Source of the DNA: DATARN01 sp963851105 | Lineage (GTDB): Bacteria > Actinomycetota > Acidimicrobiia > Acidimicrobiales > Palsa-688 | Assembly (NCBI GenBank): GCA_963851105.1 | Contig: CAWKNP010000002.1 | Location: 124,001 to 188,000, forward strand | DNA: 64,000 nucleotides | Reading direction: 5' to 3' | Shown here: in pieces, positions 7,089-15,482 of the stretch | Numbering within the stretch: the stretch's first letter is position 1 | Layout of the letters: the number at the start of each line of letters is the position of its first letter | The notes under the pieces: model-generated | Database searches by the model: none | Told to the model about the DNA's origin: nothing | The model's input: the letters and a program-made list of their open reading frames with translations, nothing else | Made by a program: the position numbers and the translations under genes

Positions 7089-8861
7089 ATGGGGCGGAAG
7101 AAGTGGACATTCCCCATTAAGAAGGCTCGACCGAGTGACGATATCCGTCCTGTGATTTCCAACCGCACAACCACGCGGGGCCCACTGATCGGGCTTGACA
7201 TCGGCTCGTTCGCAGTTCGAGCGGCAGAGGTCAGCAACGACGGGGGACGCCCGACGCTTCACCGCTTTGCCCAGGTGACCCTTCCGCCGGGCGCCGTCTC
7301 CGACGGCGAGGTGGTAGACGCCCAAGTGGTCAGCGCTGCCCTGCGCAGACTCTGGTCTGACGGGGGCTTCTCCAGCCGCCGTGTCGTGGTGGGTGTCTCG
7401 AGCCAGCGGGTCATCGTCCGCCAGGCAGACGTCACCGCCATGAGCGAGGACGAGCTGCGTTCCGCCCTCAACTTCGAGGCCCAGGAACTCATCCCGATCC
7501 CGGTCGACGAGGCGGTGCTCGACTTCCAGGTGATCGATCCTGTCCTGCCCAGCCAAGACCCCAACAGCCCGCCCAACATGCGGATCCTGCTGGCCGCCGC
7601 CCAGCGGGACATGGTCAGCAAGCACATGGCCGCCATCCACGCCGCCGACCTCGATGTCGTGGCCGTGGACCCTGTGGCGCTGGCGATGCTGCGGGCGGTG
7701 CCCGCAGCCCCCATCGGCTTCGCCGAAGCGGTCGTGTCGATCGGCAGCGATCTCACCACCATCGCCATCCGGGAGGGCAACAGCGCCCGCTTCGTCCGTG
7801 TCCTGAACATCGGCGGGGCCGATTTGACCGACGCCCTTTCCCGCGAGCTGTCCGTCAACGCCCAGTCGGCCGAGGACATGAAGCGCCGGGCCGCCAACGG
7901 CGCGCCGGTGGCGGTTGCCGCCCAGGCCCAGTCGGCCCTGTCTTTGCGGATGGGCGGACTGGTAGACGAGATCCGGGGCTCGCTCGATTTCTTCCTCGCC
8001 CAGACCGACACCGAGCAGGTCGGGCGGGTCATCCTGACCGGCGGCGCCATCCAGACCGATGGCCTGGTCGCCCGCCTCGAGATGGCCCTCGGCTCTTCGG
8101 TCGAGGTGGCCAACCCCCTGGCTGCGGTCACGGTGGGCAAGACCGGATTGAGCGAGGCCCAGCTTCGCCAGTCGGCGCCGTACATGCTCGCACCGGTGGG
8201 CTTGGCTCTGTGGGGCACGGGTACGCAGCGGGCCATCTCGCTCATGCCGAAAGAAGTCATGGCCGCCCGCCGCCAGCGTCAGCAGGCGGGGATCGGCGTG
8301 GTCGCCGTGGGCGCGGTCGTCGGACTGCTCGCGGTGGTGACCGGGGTCCGGGCGGTGCAGGTCACCCAAGCCCATCACCACGCCACCACGGCGCAGGCAA
8401 CGGTCACCTCGCTCGAGACTCAGAAGGCGACGTTCAACGACGTGGCGGCGGTCTACAACAGCCTCCAGACCCGCCAGCAGCTGTACGTCACCGCCGTCGG
8501 CCACGACGTCGACTGGGTCAACCTGCTCAACCAGATAACGACGGCCATGCCCGCCGACGTGACCATCACCAGCTTCTCGGCGCAGCGACCCACGGTCGCC
8601 CCCGCGGGCGCCGTCACCGCCGCCGCGGCCCAGTCGCTCGACGGCACGATCACCATCAACGCCACCGCGAAAGGTGGGCACGAATCGGTCGCCAACTGGC
8701 TGCGCTCGCTGGCCACCATCCCCGGCCTGCAGAACGCCTGGGTGGGGTCGTCGAATGAAGGCACAACCGCGGCTGGCAAGGGCGTCACGTTCAACTCCGA
8801 CGCCTTTGTGACGCCGGCCGCTGAGTCCAACCGGGCGCAAACCATTGGGGGCACCAAGTGA
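7089..8861 (+). CDS. pilM: PilM-PilN fusion, type IV pilus assembly
   Basis: Residues 30-375 are PilM, an actin/FtsA-fold cytoplasmic protein (IGLDIGSFAVRAAEV phosphate loop, SIGSDLTTIAIREGN second loop, ILTGGAIQTDGL adenosine region). From about residue 380 the chain continues as PilN: a short motif RAISLMPKEV, which in separate PilN proteins is the N-terminal PilM-binding segment, then one membrane helix (about 403-420), a coiled coil and the periplasmic-type PilN domain (DWVNLLNQITTAMPADVTITSF). A fusion would fix PilM and PilN at one-to-one. ATG 7089 is used because the longer frame starts inside the terminator hairpin; GTG 7152 is an alternative. No strong ribosome site is seen. Confidence 0.85.
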   Translation: MGRKKWTFPIKKARPSDDIRPVISNRTTTRGPLIGLDIGSFAVRAAEVSNDGGRPTLHRFAQVTLPPGAVSDGEVVDAQVVSAALRRLWSDGGFSSRRVVVGVSSQRVIVRQADVTAMSEDELRSALNFEAQELIPIPVDEAVLDFQVIDPVLPSQDPNSPPNMRILLAAAQRDMVSKHMAAIHAADLDVVAVDPVALAMLRAVPAAPIGFAEAVVSIGSDLTTIAIREGNSARFVRVLNIGGADLTDALSRELSVNAQSAEDMKRRAANGAPVAVAAQAQSALSLRMGGLVDEIRGSLDFFLAQTDTEQVGRVILTGGAIQTDGLVARLEMALGSSVEVANPLAAVTVGKTGLSEAQLRQSAPYMLAPVGLALWGTGTQRAISLMPKEVMAARRQRQQAGIGVVAVGAVVGLLAVVTGVRAVQVTQAHHHATTAQATVTSLETQKATFNDVAAVYNSLQTRQQLYVTAVGHDVDWVNLLNQITTAMPADVTITSFSAQRPTVAPAGAVTAAAAQSLDGTITINATAKGGHESVANWLRSLATIPGLQNAWVGSSNEGTTAAGKGVTFNSDAFVTPAAESNRAQTIGGTK

Positions 8862-9463
8862 ACAAGCGTGTGATTGCCATCGCGGTGGCGGCGTCGGTCG
8901 TCCTCGTCGGGATCTGGTACGTCGCGATCTTCTCGCACCAGTCGAAGTCGATCCACACGGCCAATATGGCGGCGGCGGCCTCGAACCAGCAAGCTGCCAC
9001 CCTCCGGTCGCAGATCCAGGTGCTCGAGCGGGAAAAGGCCGACCTGCCCGCGGCCACCGCCAAATTGACGACCCTGAAGGCGGCGCTGCCGGACAACCCG
9101 GAGCTTGACAAGTTGATCGACCAGATCAACGAGGCGGCCGTGAAGACAGGCGTGGATTGGCAGACCCTCACGCCGACCAAGCCGGCGACGTACTCGGCGA
9201 CGTCAGCCCAGGCCGTCGCCGGAGGCTTTCCCGGCGGAATGCAGGCGGTCACGGTCGGTATGCAGGTCAACGGTACGTACCCGCAGGTCACCGCCTTCGT
9301 GACCAAGCTCATGGGAATCTCCCGGTTGCTCGACGTCGACTCGGTCAACCTGAACGGCGTCGGTGGTGCCATCAAGTCAACAGCGCAGCTGACCACGCAG
9401 ATGTTCTTCGTACCTGCGGTGGCCGGATCTACGCCGGTGACCACCACAACCGTCAAGCCGTAG
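8858..9463 (+). CDS. pilO: PilO-like type IV pilus assembly protein
   Basis: 201 residues with an N-terminal membrane helix (VIAIAVAASVVLVGIWYVAIF), a coiled coil (residues about 35-80, LRSQIQVLEREKADLPAATAKL) and a PilO ferredoxin-like domain (MQVNGTYPQVTAFVTKLMGISRLLDVDSVNL). PilO pairs with PilN to form the alignment subcomplex. Its GTG start overlaps the PilM-PilN stop (GTGA), so translation is probably coupled. The Thr-rich C-terminal tail is typical of this organism's exported proteins. Confidence 0.85.
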   Translation: MNKRVIAIAVAASVVLVGIWYVAIFSHQSKSIHTANMAAAASNQQAATLRSQIQVLEREKADLPAATAKLTTLKAALPDNPELDKLIDQINEAAVKTGVDWQTLTPTKPATYSATSAQAVAGGFPGGMQAVTVGMQVNGTYPQVTAFVTKLMGISRLLDVDSVNLNGVGGAIKSTAQLTTQMFFVPAVAGSTPVTTTTVKP

Positions 9464-9495
9464 TCCCCACACCACCCGCCGGGGGCAGCGTGTCC

Positions 9496-9534
9496 GCCGC
9501 CAGGTTGCGATCTTCCGGTCGCAGACCTGGCGGC
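9496..9534 (+). terminator. Terminator hairpin of the pilus operon
   Basis: GCCGCCAGGT and ACCTGGCGGC form a perfect 10-bp stem, extended inside by TGCGA/TCGCA. It lies 33 bp after the pilO stop, and its 3' flank GGCGCGTCC matches that of the pilin 1 hairpin. Confidence 0.8.
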
Positions 9535-9615
9535 TGGCGCGTCCGGGGGCTGCCGAGGTGCCTCGAGATACGTAGGCTGGCAGTGGAGAAGTCGGTTAAG
9601 CCGTAGCCCGCCTAG

Positions 9616-9927
9616 ATGGAGGTTTCCCGCGTGTCAGACACCTGCACCCACCTCGACGAGATCATCGATGACGTGGGCGCCAGCGGCAACGGATGCGTCG
9701 ACTGCCTGAAGATCGGTGGGCGCTGGCTCCACCTGCGCCGCTGCACCGAGTGCGGCCATGTCGGCTGTTGCGACAGCTCGCCGAACCGCCATGCCACCGC
9801 CCATTTCCACGGCACCAGCCACCCGATCGTCCAGTCGTACGAACCCGGTGAAGAATGGTTCTGGTGTTACGTGGACCAGGTGGGGTTCGAGATGCCGGCC
9901 GACGGTCCCAGCCTCTCGCACACCTGA
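9616..9927 (+). CDS. UBP-type zinc finger protein
   Basis: A 103-residue protein that is essentially one ZnF-UBP domain. The ligand pattern is CTHLDEI, CVDCLKIGGRWLHLRRCTECGHVGCC, then HATAHF and TSHPIV. In eukaryotes this fold binds the ubiquitin C-terminus; bacterial single-domain forms are common in actinobacteria and their ligand is not established. ATG 9616 or GTG 9631 could be the start; GTG 9631 begins just before the conserved part. Confidence 0.85.
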   Translation: MEVSRVSDTCTHLDEIIDDVGASGNGCVDCLKIGGRWLHLRRCTECGHVGCCDSSPNRHATAHFHGTSHPIVQSYEPGEEWFWCYVDQVGFEMPADGPSLSHT

Positions 9928-9934
9928 GCCGCGT

Positions 9935-10219
9935 TCAGGAGTCCAGGGCGTCGATCTGGGCGGCCATGTCGAGATCGGCAGCGGTGATGCCTCCGGCATC
10001 GTGGGTACTGAGCCGCAGGGTGACGGTATTCCAGACGATGCCTATGTCGGGGTGGTGGCCCGCCGCTTCGGCGACTGCGCCCACCCGGTTCACGTAGGCG
10101 AGCGCCTCGACGAAGTTCTTCCAGCGGATCACCCGCTGCAGTCCGCCGTCTGTCAGTTCCCACGGAGAATCGGCGATCCCGGCATTGATGGCTTCGGGGT
10201 CGAGTTTGGGGCCTGTCAT
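9935..10219 (-). CDS. 4a-hydroxytetrahydrobiopterin (pterin-4a-carbinolamine) dehydratase
   Basis: 94 residues with the family pattern FVEALAYVNRVGAVAEAAGHHPDI followed by STHDAGGITAADLDMAAQID; the HHP histidines and the later His/Asp are the expected active-site residues. The enzyme dehydrates 4a-hydroxytetrahydropterin; in bacteria lacking aromatic amino acid hydroxylases its role is unclear and may concern cofactor recycling. ATG 10219 has GGAGGAACG as ribosome site and overlaps the stop of the upstream gene (ATGA), so the two are translated together. Confidence 0.9.
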   Translation of the reverse strand: MTGPKLDPEAINAGIADSPWELTDGGLQRVIRWKNFVEALAYVNRVGAVAEAAGHHPDIGIVWNTVTLRLSTHDAGGITAADLDMAAQIDALDS

Positions 10220-11157
10220 GTCGTTCCTCCTGCCAGAAGATCCCGGCCACGCCGGAAAAAGTCGAGGGCGGCGCCCCGTTGGTCGGCCGCCGCCACGATC
10301 TCGCCGTAGCCGAGACTGGCGCCGAACGGCTCGTTCCAGAACCCACCAGAACGCGGAGTCCACGGCCCGACGTAGAGATAGGGCAGCGCATGGCCTTCGT
10401 CGCCCGGTGAGCCGCCATAGTTGGCCTTGGCTCCCGATGCTTCATTTCCGCCCGACAGACCGGCATCGAAGTGCTCGGGCCACAGCTGGAGCCGGTCGGC
10501 TTCGGGCATCTCGGTCCGCAACTGCTCTAGGACCGAGAAGCAGAATCCCACCCACTCGGCCAGACCATGGGCTGCGTCGGGGTCGAGGTTGAACGGCTCG
10601 TCGGCCGCTCGGGCGGTGGTGGGAGTGAACACACCGGTCGTCGTGCCCGGTGCCACGCCGGAGAACCCGAACGCCGTTGCCAGCGATGTGAGAGCGGTGC
10701 GCCGCGTACCGCTCGCGCTCTCGGCCACGATGTCGGTCCCCTCGACGCGCAACTGCTCGTCGTCGCGGTAGAAAGGCGTGCCGAAACCGTCGTAGGTGTA
10801 GCGCAACCCGATCTTTCCGTTGGCGCCATGGCGGGCGGGAGCGAGGACATGCTCGGCGACGGCGTGCAACGCCTCCCGGGTGGCGACGAAGGTGGCGGGG
10901 AGCGCCACGAGCCGGTGCCACCGCCCCAACCAGCGAGCCGCGCAGAACGAGTCGAGGTCGGGGTCCGCCTGGCCGGCGCAAAAAACGTCCCAGCTGGTAG
11001 CCCCGTCCCGGTCGACCGGCACGATGTCACCTCCGGCGACGGGATCGTCGGCAAAAAAAGGGGATTCGGTGACCGCCGGTGGCGAGGGTTCGAGGACCCG
11101 CGCGTCGTGCCGGCCGCCGAGGCGCTCGTTGGCCTCGGCCCTGGGATTGCGTGCCAC
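10216..11157 (-). CDS. Conserved hypothetical protein, partner of the pterin dehydratase
   Basis: A 313-residue soluble protein that I cannot assign to a named family. Distinctive stretches are LRYTYDGFGTPFYRDDEQ, LQLWPEHFDAGLSGG and GGSPGDEGHALPYLYVGPW near the C-terminus, which look like conserved motifs. GTG 11157 is preferred because AAGGAG lies 8 nt upstream; the open frame extends much further but that part is a shadow of the next gene. The ATGA overlap with the dehydratase implies a shared function, but what it is cannot be read from sequence. Confidence 0.7.
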   Translation of the reverse strand: MARNPRAEANERLGGRHDARVLEPSPPAVTESPFFADDPVAGGDIVPVDRDGATSWDVFCAGQADPDLDSFCAARWLGRWHRLVALPATFVATREALHAVAEHVLAPARHGANGKIGLRYTYDGFGTPFYRDDEQLRVEGTDIVAESASGTRRTALTSLATAFGFSGVAPGTTTGVFTPTTARAADEPFNLDPDAAHGLAEWVGFCFSVLEQLRTEMPEADRLQLWPEHFDAGLSGGNEASGAKANYGGSPGDEGHALPYLYVGPWTPRSGGFWNEPFGASLGYGEIVAAADQRGAALDFFRRGRDLLAGGTT

Positions 11158-11263
11158 CTGCGGCGCTCCTTCGAGGTACTGATCAGAGGTACTGGGCCCA
11201 GGCCGCACAGTACCGGCCGCGGCGTTCAATCGTGCGCGGCCTGCGGCCGACGCCGGGCAGGGT

Positions 11264-13576
11264 TCAGCTCGCGGGGATAACGGAGAGGGAGGGATCCCCC
11301 GTGTTTGCGACCCAGACGTCATTGGCCGCGGTCGTGATCGGTTCTGGGCTCGACCCGACCCGCACGGTAGCGACAACGCGCGAGGTGGCCGAGTCGACCT
11401 TCGACACCGTCGCATCGGTGGCGTTGACCACGAAAAGCGCGCCGTTGGCCAAGGTGATGCCCTTGGCGTCGCGGCCGACTTGGGCGTTGGCCACGACGTT
11501 GCCGCTGGTGGGGTCGATCTTGAACACCGTGGTGGTCTTGCACTCGTCTTGGACCCAGACCGCGCTGTCGTCGGCGGCGATGTAGTCGGGACACCCTCCC
11601 GAGCGGGCGTCGCCCGAAACCTGGTTGGTTGCCGGGTCGATCCGGGCGATGTCGCTGTTGGCGGGGTCGGTGACCCACAGCGTCTTGGCGCCGAACGCCA
11701 GGTTGGTCGGCTGCCCCCGCACATGTATGGCGGTCGTCGCCCCCGACGCGGGGTCGATGCGCATCACGATGCCATCGGGCGGTGACGTCACCCAGACCGC
11801 CCCGGCCGCGACCAGCACGGCACGCGGTGCCCGGCCGACGGTGTAGGTGGCGGTGATGTTGTTGGTGGCGGGGTCGATGCGAGCAACGGACGTGTCGGCG
11901 TCGTTAGCGGCCCAAACGGCGCCTGCGCCGTACGCCACGGCGGTGTTGCCCGAGAACGCGCCGAGGGCGACATTGCCCGTCACCAATCGGGTGGCGAGGT
12001 CGAAGCGCGAAACCGTCGGGCCGCTTCTGGCGCCAAGCCAGAGGGCCCCTTGGCCTGACGACATGCTCGAAACGTTGGTCGGGACGGCGAAGGTCGGCGA
12101 GTCGGGGTGGGCGACGGGCGGCGGAGTGTTCTTCTTCTTGGGAAATAGGAGGAACCCGGCCGCCACGATCAGTGCGAGGGCAACGGCGCCCGCGATCGCC
12201 ATGCGCCGGTGCGAGCGACCGGGGACGCGTGGCGGCGTGCCGGCCGGGGGAGAGGCGGCGACGACGGCGGTCGGAGACGCGGGGGCGGCAATCGTGGCGG
12301 CCGGCGCCTCCCGGTCGCGAGCCGCGGCGGGGGAAGGGAGGCCGCCGGACGGGACGAACGACGGGGGTGTGGGGTCGGCGGGTTCGGCCGGCGCAGTGGG
12401 GTCGGCGGTGACCGCGGCCGGCGCCGGGGCCGCCGTGGCGCCCCGCAGAGACGGGGGGTCCGCATGCGCCGGCGGTGCCGGCGCCGGTGGCGTGGGGACA
12501 GCGGCGCGGGCCCCGGACGCGGAAGCCGCGGCCAACGCGGCCCCCATGGCGACGGCGTGCTTGGGGTGCACGTCGACCGCCACCGGCCGGCCGATCTCGG
12601 CGGCCACCAACTGGCCGACCAGCGGGATGCGCGACGACCCCCCGACGAGGAGTACGGCCTTGATGTCGGCTGTCGCCACCCCGCTCGATCGCAACGCTCG
12701 GGCCAGCGCCGCGGTGGTCTCCGCCAGCGTCGGGCGGATCATGGCCTCGAACTCGGCGCGGGTCAGGCGCAACTCGGTCTGGACCGTGGGCAGCATCACC
12801 GGGATGGACACGTCGGTGTCGGCGGAGAGGGCTTCCTTGGCCTCGACGCAATCCTCTCGTAGCCGGGCGGTGGCGCTCAAGGTGGCGGGGTCGCTGAGGT
12901 CGAGCTGGGCCAGTTGGGGCCCGATGAACCCCGACACATGGGCCATCACCGCTTCGTCGAAGTCGACACCCCCCAGGCGCTCGATCCCCTCGGGCTCGCC
13001 GAGGAGGTCGAAGCCCTCCGCGGACTTGCGCAGGACCGCGGCGTCGAAGGTGCCGCCGCCGAGGTCATAGATGGCGACGACGTGACCGACTTCCACCCGT
13101 TCGGTGGAGGCGTAGTACCGGGCCGCAGCCTCCGGTTCGGTCAAAAGACGGGCCTCGCCCAGGTCGGCGCTGCGCAGCGCCTGGCGCAGGAGATCGGTCT
13201 TGAACGGGCCCCAGTTGGCGGGATGGGTGACCGCCACCGCCTCGGGGGGCGCCCCTTGCTGCGCCGTCACCGCTTCCACCAGGTGTTTGGCCAACCGGGC
13301 TACCAAGGTGTCGGCCGACCACGGCGTGCCACCGAGCAGCAGAGGTGTGGAATCGCCGAAACGACGCTTGAAGTGGCGGGCCAGTCGTTCCGGCTCCGAG
13401 AGGCCCCGGCGCCCCGCGGCCTCGCCGACCAGAAAGGTTCCGTCATCTTTGAGGAACAGCAGCGACGGGATGGCGGCGCCGTGGTTGCCCAGGCTGACGA
13501 TCTCGACGCGACCCGCCTCGAGGACGGCCGCGGCGGAAAACGTCGTTCCTATGTCGAGCCCCAACCAGTACCCCAC
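11264..13576 (-). CDS. Hsp70-like ATPase with Pro/Ala linker, membrane segment and beta-propeller
   Basis: Residues 1-370 are an Hsp70/DnaK-type nucleotide-binding domain (YWLGLDIGTTFSAAAV, AIYDLGGGTFDAAVL, AVLLVGGSSRIPLVGQ). There is no canonical DnaK substrate-binding domain. Instead there is a long Ala/Pro-rich linker, one hydrophobic segment near residues 457-475 (IAGAVALALIVAAGFLLF) followed by KKK, and a C-terminal propeller of about seven YVTN-like repeats (VARIDPATNNITATYTVG, MRIDPASGATTAIHV and so on). The layout predicts a cytoplasmic ATPase coupled to an external sensor. GTG 13576 is chosen since longer forms would run into the divergent GTPase gene 46 bp away. Confidence 0.85.
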   Translation of the reverse strand: MGYWLGLDIGTTFSAAAVLEAGRVEIVSLGNHGAAIPSLLFLKDDGTFLVGEAAGRRGLSEPERLARHFKRRFGDSTPLLLGGTPWSADTLVARLAKHLVEAVTAQQGAPPEAVAVTHPANWGPFKTDLLRQALRSADLGEARLLTEPEAAARYYASTERVEVGHVVAIYDLGGGTFDAAVLRKSAEGFDLLGEPEGIERLGGVDFDEAVMAHVSGFIGPQLAQLDLSDPATLSATARLREDCVEAKEALSADTDVSIPVMLPTVQTELRLTRAEFEAMIRPTLAETTAALARALRSSGVATADIKAVLLVGGSSRIPLVGQLVAAEIGRPVAVDVHPKHAVAMGAALAAASASGARAAVPTPPAPAPPAHADPPSLRGATAAPAPAAVTADPTAPAEPADPTPPSFVPSGGLPSPAAARDREAPAATIAAPASPTAVVAASPPAGTPPRVPGRSHRRMAIAGAVALALIVAAGFLLFPKKKNTPPPVAHPDSPTFAVPTNVSSMSSGQGALWLGARSGPTVSRFDLATRLVTGNVALGAFSGNTAVAYGAGAVWAANDADTSVARIDPATNNITATYTVGRAPRAVLVAAGAVWVTSPPDGIVMRIDPASGATTAIHVRGQPTNLAFGAKTLWVTDPANSDIARIDPATNQVSGDARSGGCPDYIAADDSAVWVQDECKTTTVFKIDPTSGNVVANAQVGRDAKGITLANGALFVVNATDATVSKVDSATSRVVATVRVGSSPEPITTAANDVWVANTGDPSLSVIPAS

Positions 13577-13622
13577 GGGCGGGAATGGTACCGAACGGGA
13601 CAAATTCGAGCAGGATTGAGCG

Positions 13623-15482
13623 GTGGATCCCCAAAGGGCGGCCGACGCCGCCCTGCTTGCTCTTCTTGACGATGTCGCCGTCGTCTGCGCCCAGGCCGAT
13701 CGTGGCGACCTCGGCGGGAGGGTGGCCGCCCGGCGGGCGCGAATCGCCGATCCCTTTGTCGCGGTCGTAGTGGCGGGGGAGTACAAAACAGGCAAGAGCT
13801 CGCTCGTCAACGTGCTCGTGGGCGCCGACCTATGTCCCGTCGACGAGGACATCGCCACCGCCGTGCCGACCATCGTCCGCTATGCCTCCGAGACCACGAT
13901 CTCGCTGCGCCGCGCCAGCCCGGAAGAACCTGGCCGCGACGGGTCGGGGCCGCCGGCCACCGAGACGGTTCCCGTCGGCGACTTGGCGAAGTACGTCTCC
14001 GATCGACCTGCGACCACCCCACGGTCCGATGAGCCTCCCGGCAGCGTGGTACAGGCCGTGATTGTGGGGATGCCGTCGCCGCTTTTGCGCGAGGGCCTGG
14101 TCCTGGTCGACACCCCCGGCGTCGGAGGCCTGGTGTCTCAGTACACCGTCGCCACGCTGGCGTCGTTGTCGATGGCCGACGCCGCCTTGTTCGTGTCCGA
14201 CGCCACCCAGGAGTACACCGCGCCAGAGCTCGAGTTTCTCTCTTCGGCCCGGCGGGCGTGCCCGATCGTCGTGCCCGTGCTCACCAAGATCGACATCGCC
14301 GCGGAATGGGCCAAGATCCGCCACCTCGACCAGCTCTGGCTGGAGCAGGCCGGTCTCGACTCACCGGTCCTGGCGACGTCGGCCGCCCTGGCCCTGCGCG
14401 CCCGGCGCGAGCAGCGTCGCGACCTCGAGGACGAATCGGGTTTCGGCCCCCTGCTGGACCGGCTGCGGGCGGTGCTGCAGGTGGCCCGCGAAACGATGGT
14501 GACCGACGCGGTCGCCGAGGTCCACGGGGTGGTCGCCCAGTTGGCGGCGCCGGTGCGGGCCGAACGCGATGCCATAGAAAGTCCTTTGACGGTGGTCGCC
14601 GACCTGGAGCGGGCCGAGGAGCGTGGGCGCCGCCTGGACTCCGACCGGGCCGAGTGGATCACGATTCTCGACGACGGCCTGAGCGATCTCGAGGATCGCA
14701 TCGAGGTCGAAGTCAGCGCCCGCCTGCGCGGCGTCGCCGCCGACGCCCGCCAGACCATGGCGACCAGCGATCCCGCCGCCCATTGGGACGAGTTCGAGGC
14801 CGCCCTGGGCCGCCAGGTGGCGAGCGAGATGGCTGCCATCTCCGCGGTCCTCCTCGACGCCACCCAGGTCATTGCCGAGCGCATCGGCCAGCATTTCGCC
14901 GAGCATGAAGCGTCCATCGCGCCCGCGCTGACGAGCACCGTCGCCCCCGCCCTGGCCGTCGAGGCTTCCGTCGGCTTCGGGATCCCCACCAAGTTCGAGT
15001 GGCGAGGGGTCCTGCTCGAGGCGGGATGGGGTGGCCTCGAGGGCCTGGCGGCCATCGGCAGCATCCTCACCTTTACCAGCATTAGTTTGTTCAACCCCTT
15101 CGCCCTCGCCATTGGTGTCTTCGTCGGGGGCAAGACCTTGCGCCAGGCCCGCAAGCGCGAGCTGCAGCGGCGGCGGGAACAGGCGATCGAAGCGATCGAC
15201 CGCTACCTCGAGGACGCGTCCCAAGCGGCCGATCGCCAGTGGCGGGCGTCGCTGCGCACGATCCGGCGGGAATTGCGCACGGCCTACCAGCGACGGGCCG
15301 AGGAGCTGCACCGCTCCACCCGCGACTCCCTGGAGGGCGCCCGGCGCAGTGCGGTCGCAGCTGACAGAGACCGGGCGGGGCGCCTCGAGCGATTGGCCGA
15401 CCGGCTGGCACGCCTCCAGCAGCTGGATGATCGGGCGACCGGCCTGGGGCGGGCGGCGGCGACGCCCGGGGAATTGTCGTGA
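13623..15482 (+). CDS. Dynamin-like GTPase 1
   Basis: A 619-residue large GTPase. G1 is GEYKTGKSSL (about residue 52), G3 is DTPGVGG and G4 is LTKID. A long helical region follows, then a hydrophobic stretch (about 473-503, AIGSILTFTSISLFNPFALAIGV) like the membrane paddle of bacterial dynamins, and a charged C-terminal coiled coil. Bacterial dynamins act in pairs on membranes (septum, membrane repair); the mycobacterial IniA/IniC and Streptomyces DynA/DynB pairs are the closest known analogues. The gene is divergent from the Hsp70-like gene and overlaps the next GTPase gene by GTGA. Confidence 0.85.
   Translation: MDPQRAADAALLALLDDVAVVCAQADRGDLGGRVAARRARIADPFVAVVVAGEYKTGKSSLVNVLVGADLCPVDEDIATAVPTIVRYASETTISLRRASPEEPGRDGSGPPATETVPVGDLAKYVSDRPATTPRSDEPPGSVVQAVIVGMPSPLLREGLVLVDTPGVGGLVSQYTVATLASLSMADAALFVSDATQEYTAPELEFLSSARRACPIVVPVLTKIDIAAEWAKIRHLDQLWLEQAGLDSPVLATSAALALRARREQRRDLEDESGFGPLLDRLRAVLQVARETMVTDAVAEVHGVVAQLAAPVRAERDAIESPLTVVADLERAEERGRRLDSDRAEWITILDDGLSDLEDRIEVEVSARLRGVAADARQTMATSDPAAHWDEFEAALGRQVASEMAAISAVLLDATQVIAERIGQHFAEHEASIAPALTSTVAPALAVEASVGFGIPTKFEWRGVLLEAGWGGLEGLAAIGSILTFTSISLFNPFALAIGVFVGGKTLRQARKRELQRRREQAIEAIDRYLEDASQAADRQWRASLRTIRRELRTAYQRRAEELHRSTRDSLEGARRSAVAADRDRAGRLERLADRLARLQQLDDRATGLGRAAATPGELS

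Noticed and set aside
6408..8840. 810-codon minus-strand frame opposite pilin 2 and PilM-PilN
   Set aside because: It shadows two well-supported genes and covers a riboswitch and a terminator; composition is low-complexity Arg/Gly/His.
10216..11724. 502-codon form of the pterin dehydratase partner
   Set aside because: The first 190 codons overlap the Hsp70-like gene in another frame; GTG 11157 has a good ribosome site and starts the conserved part.
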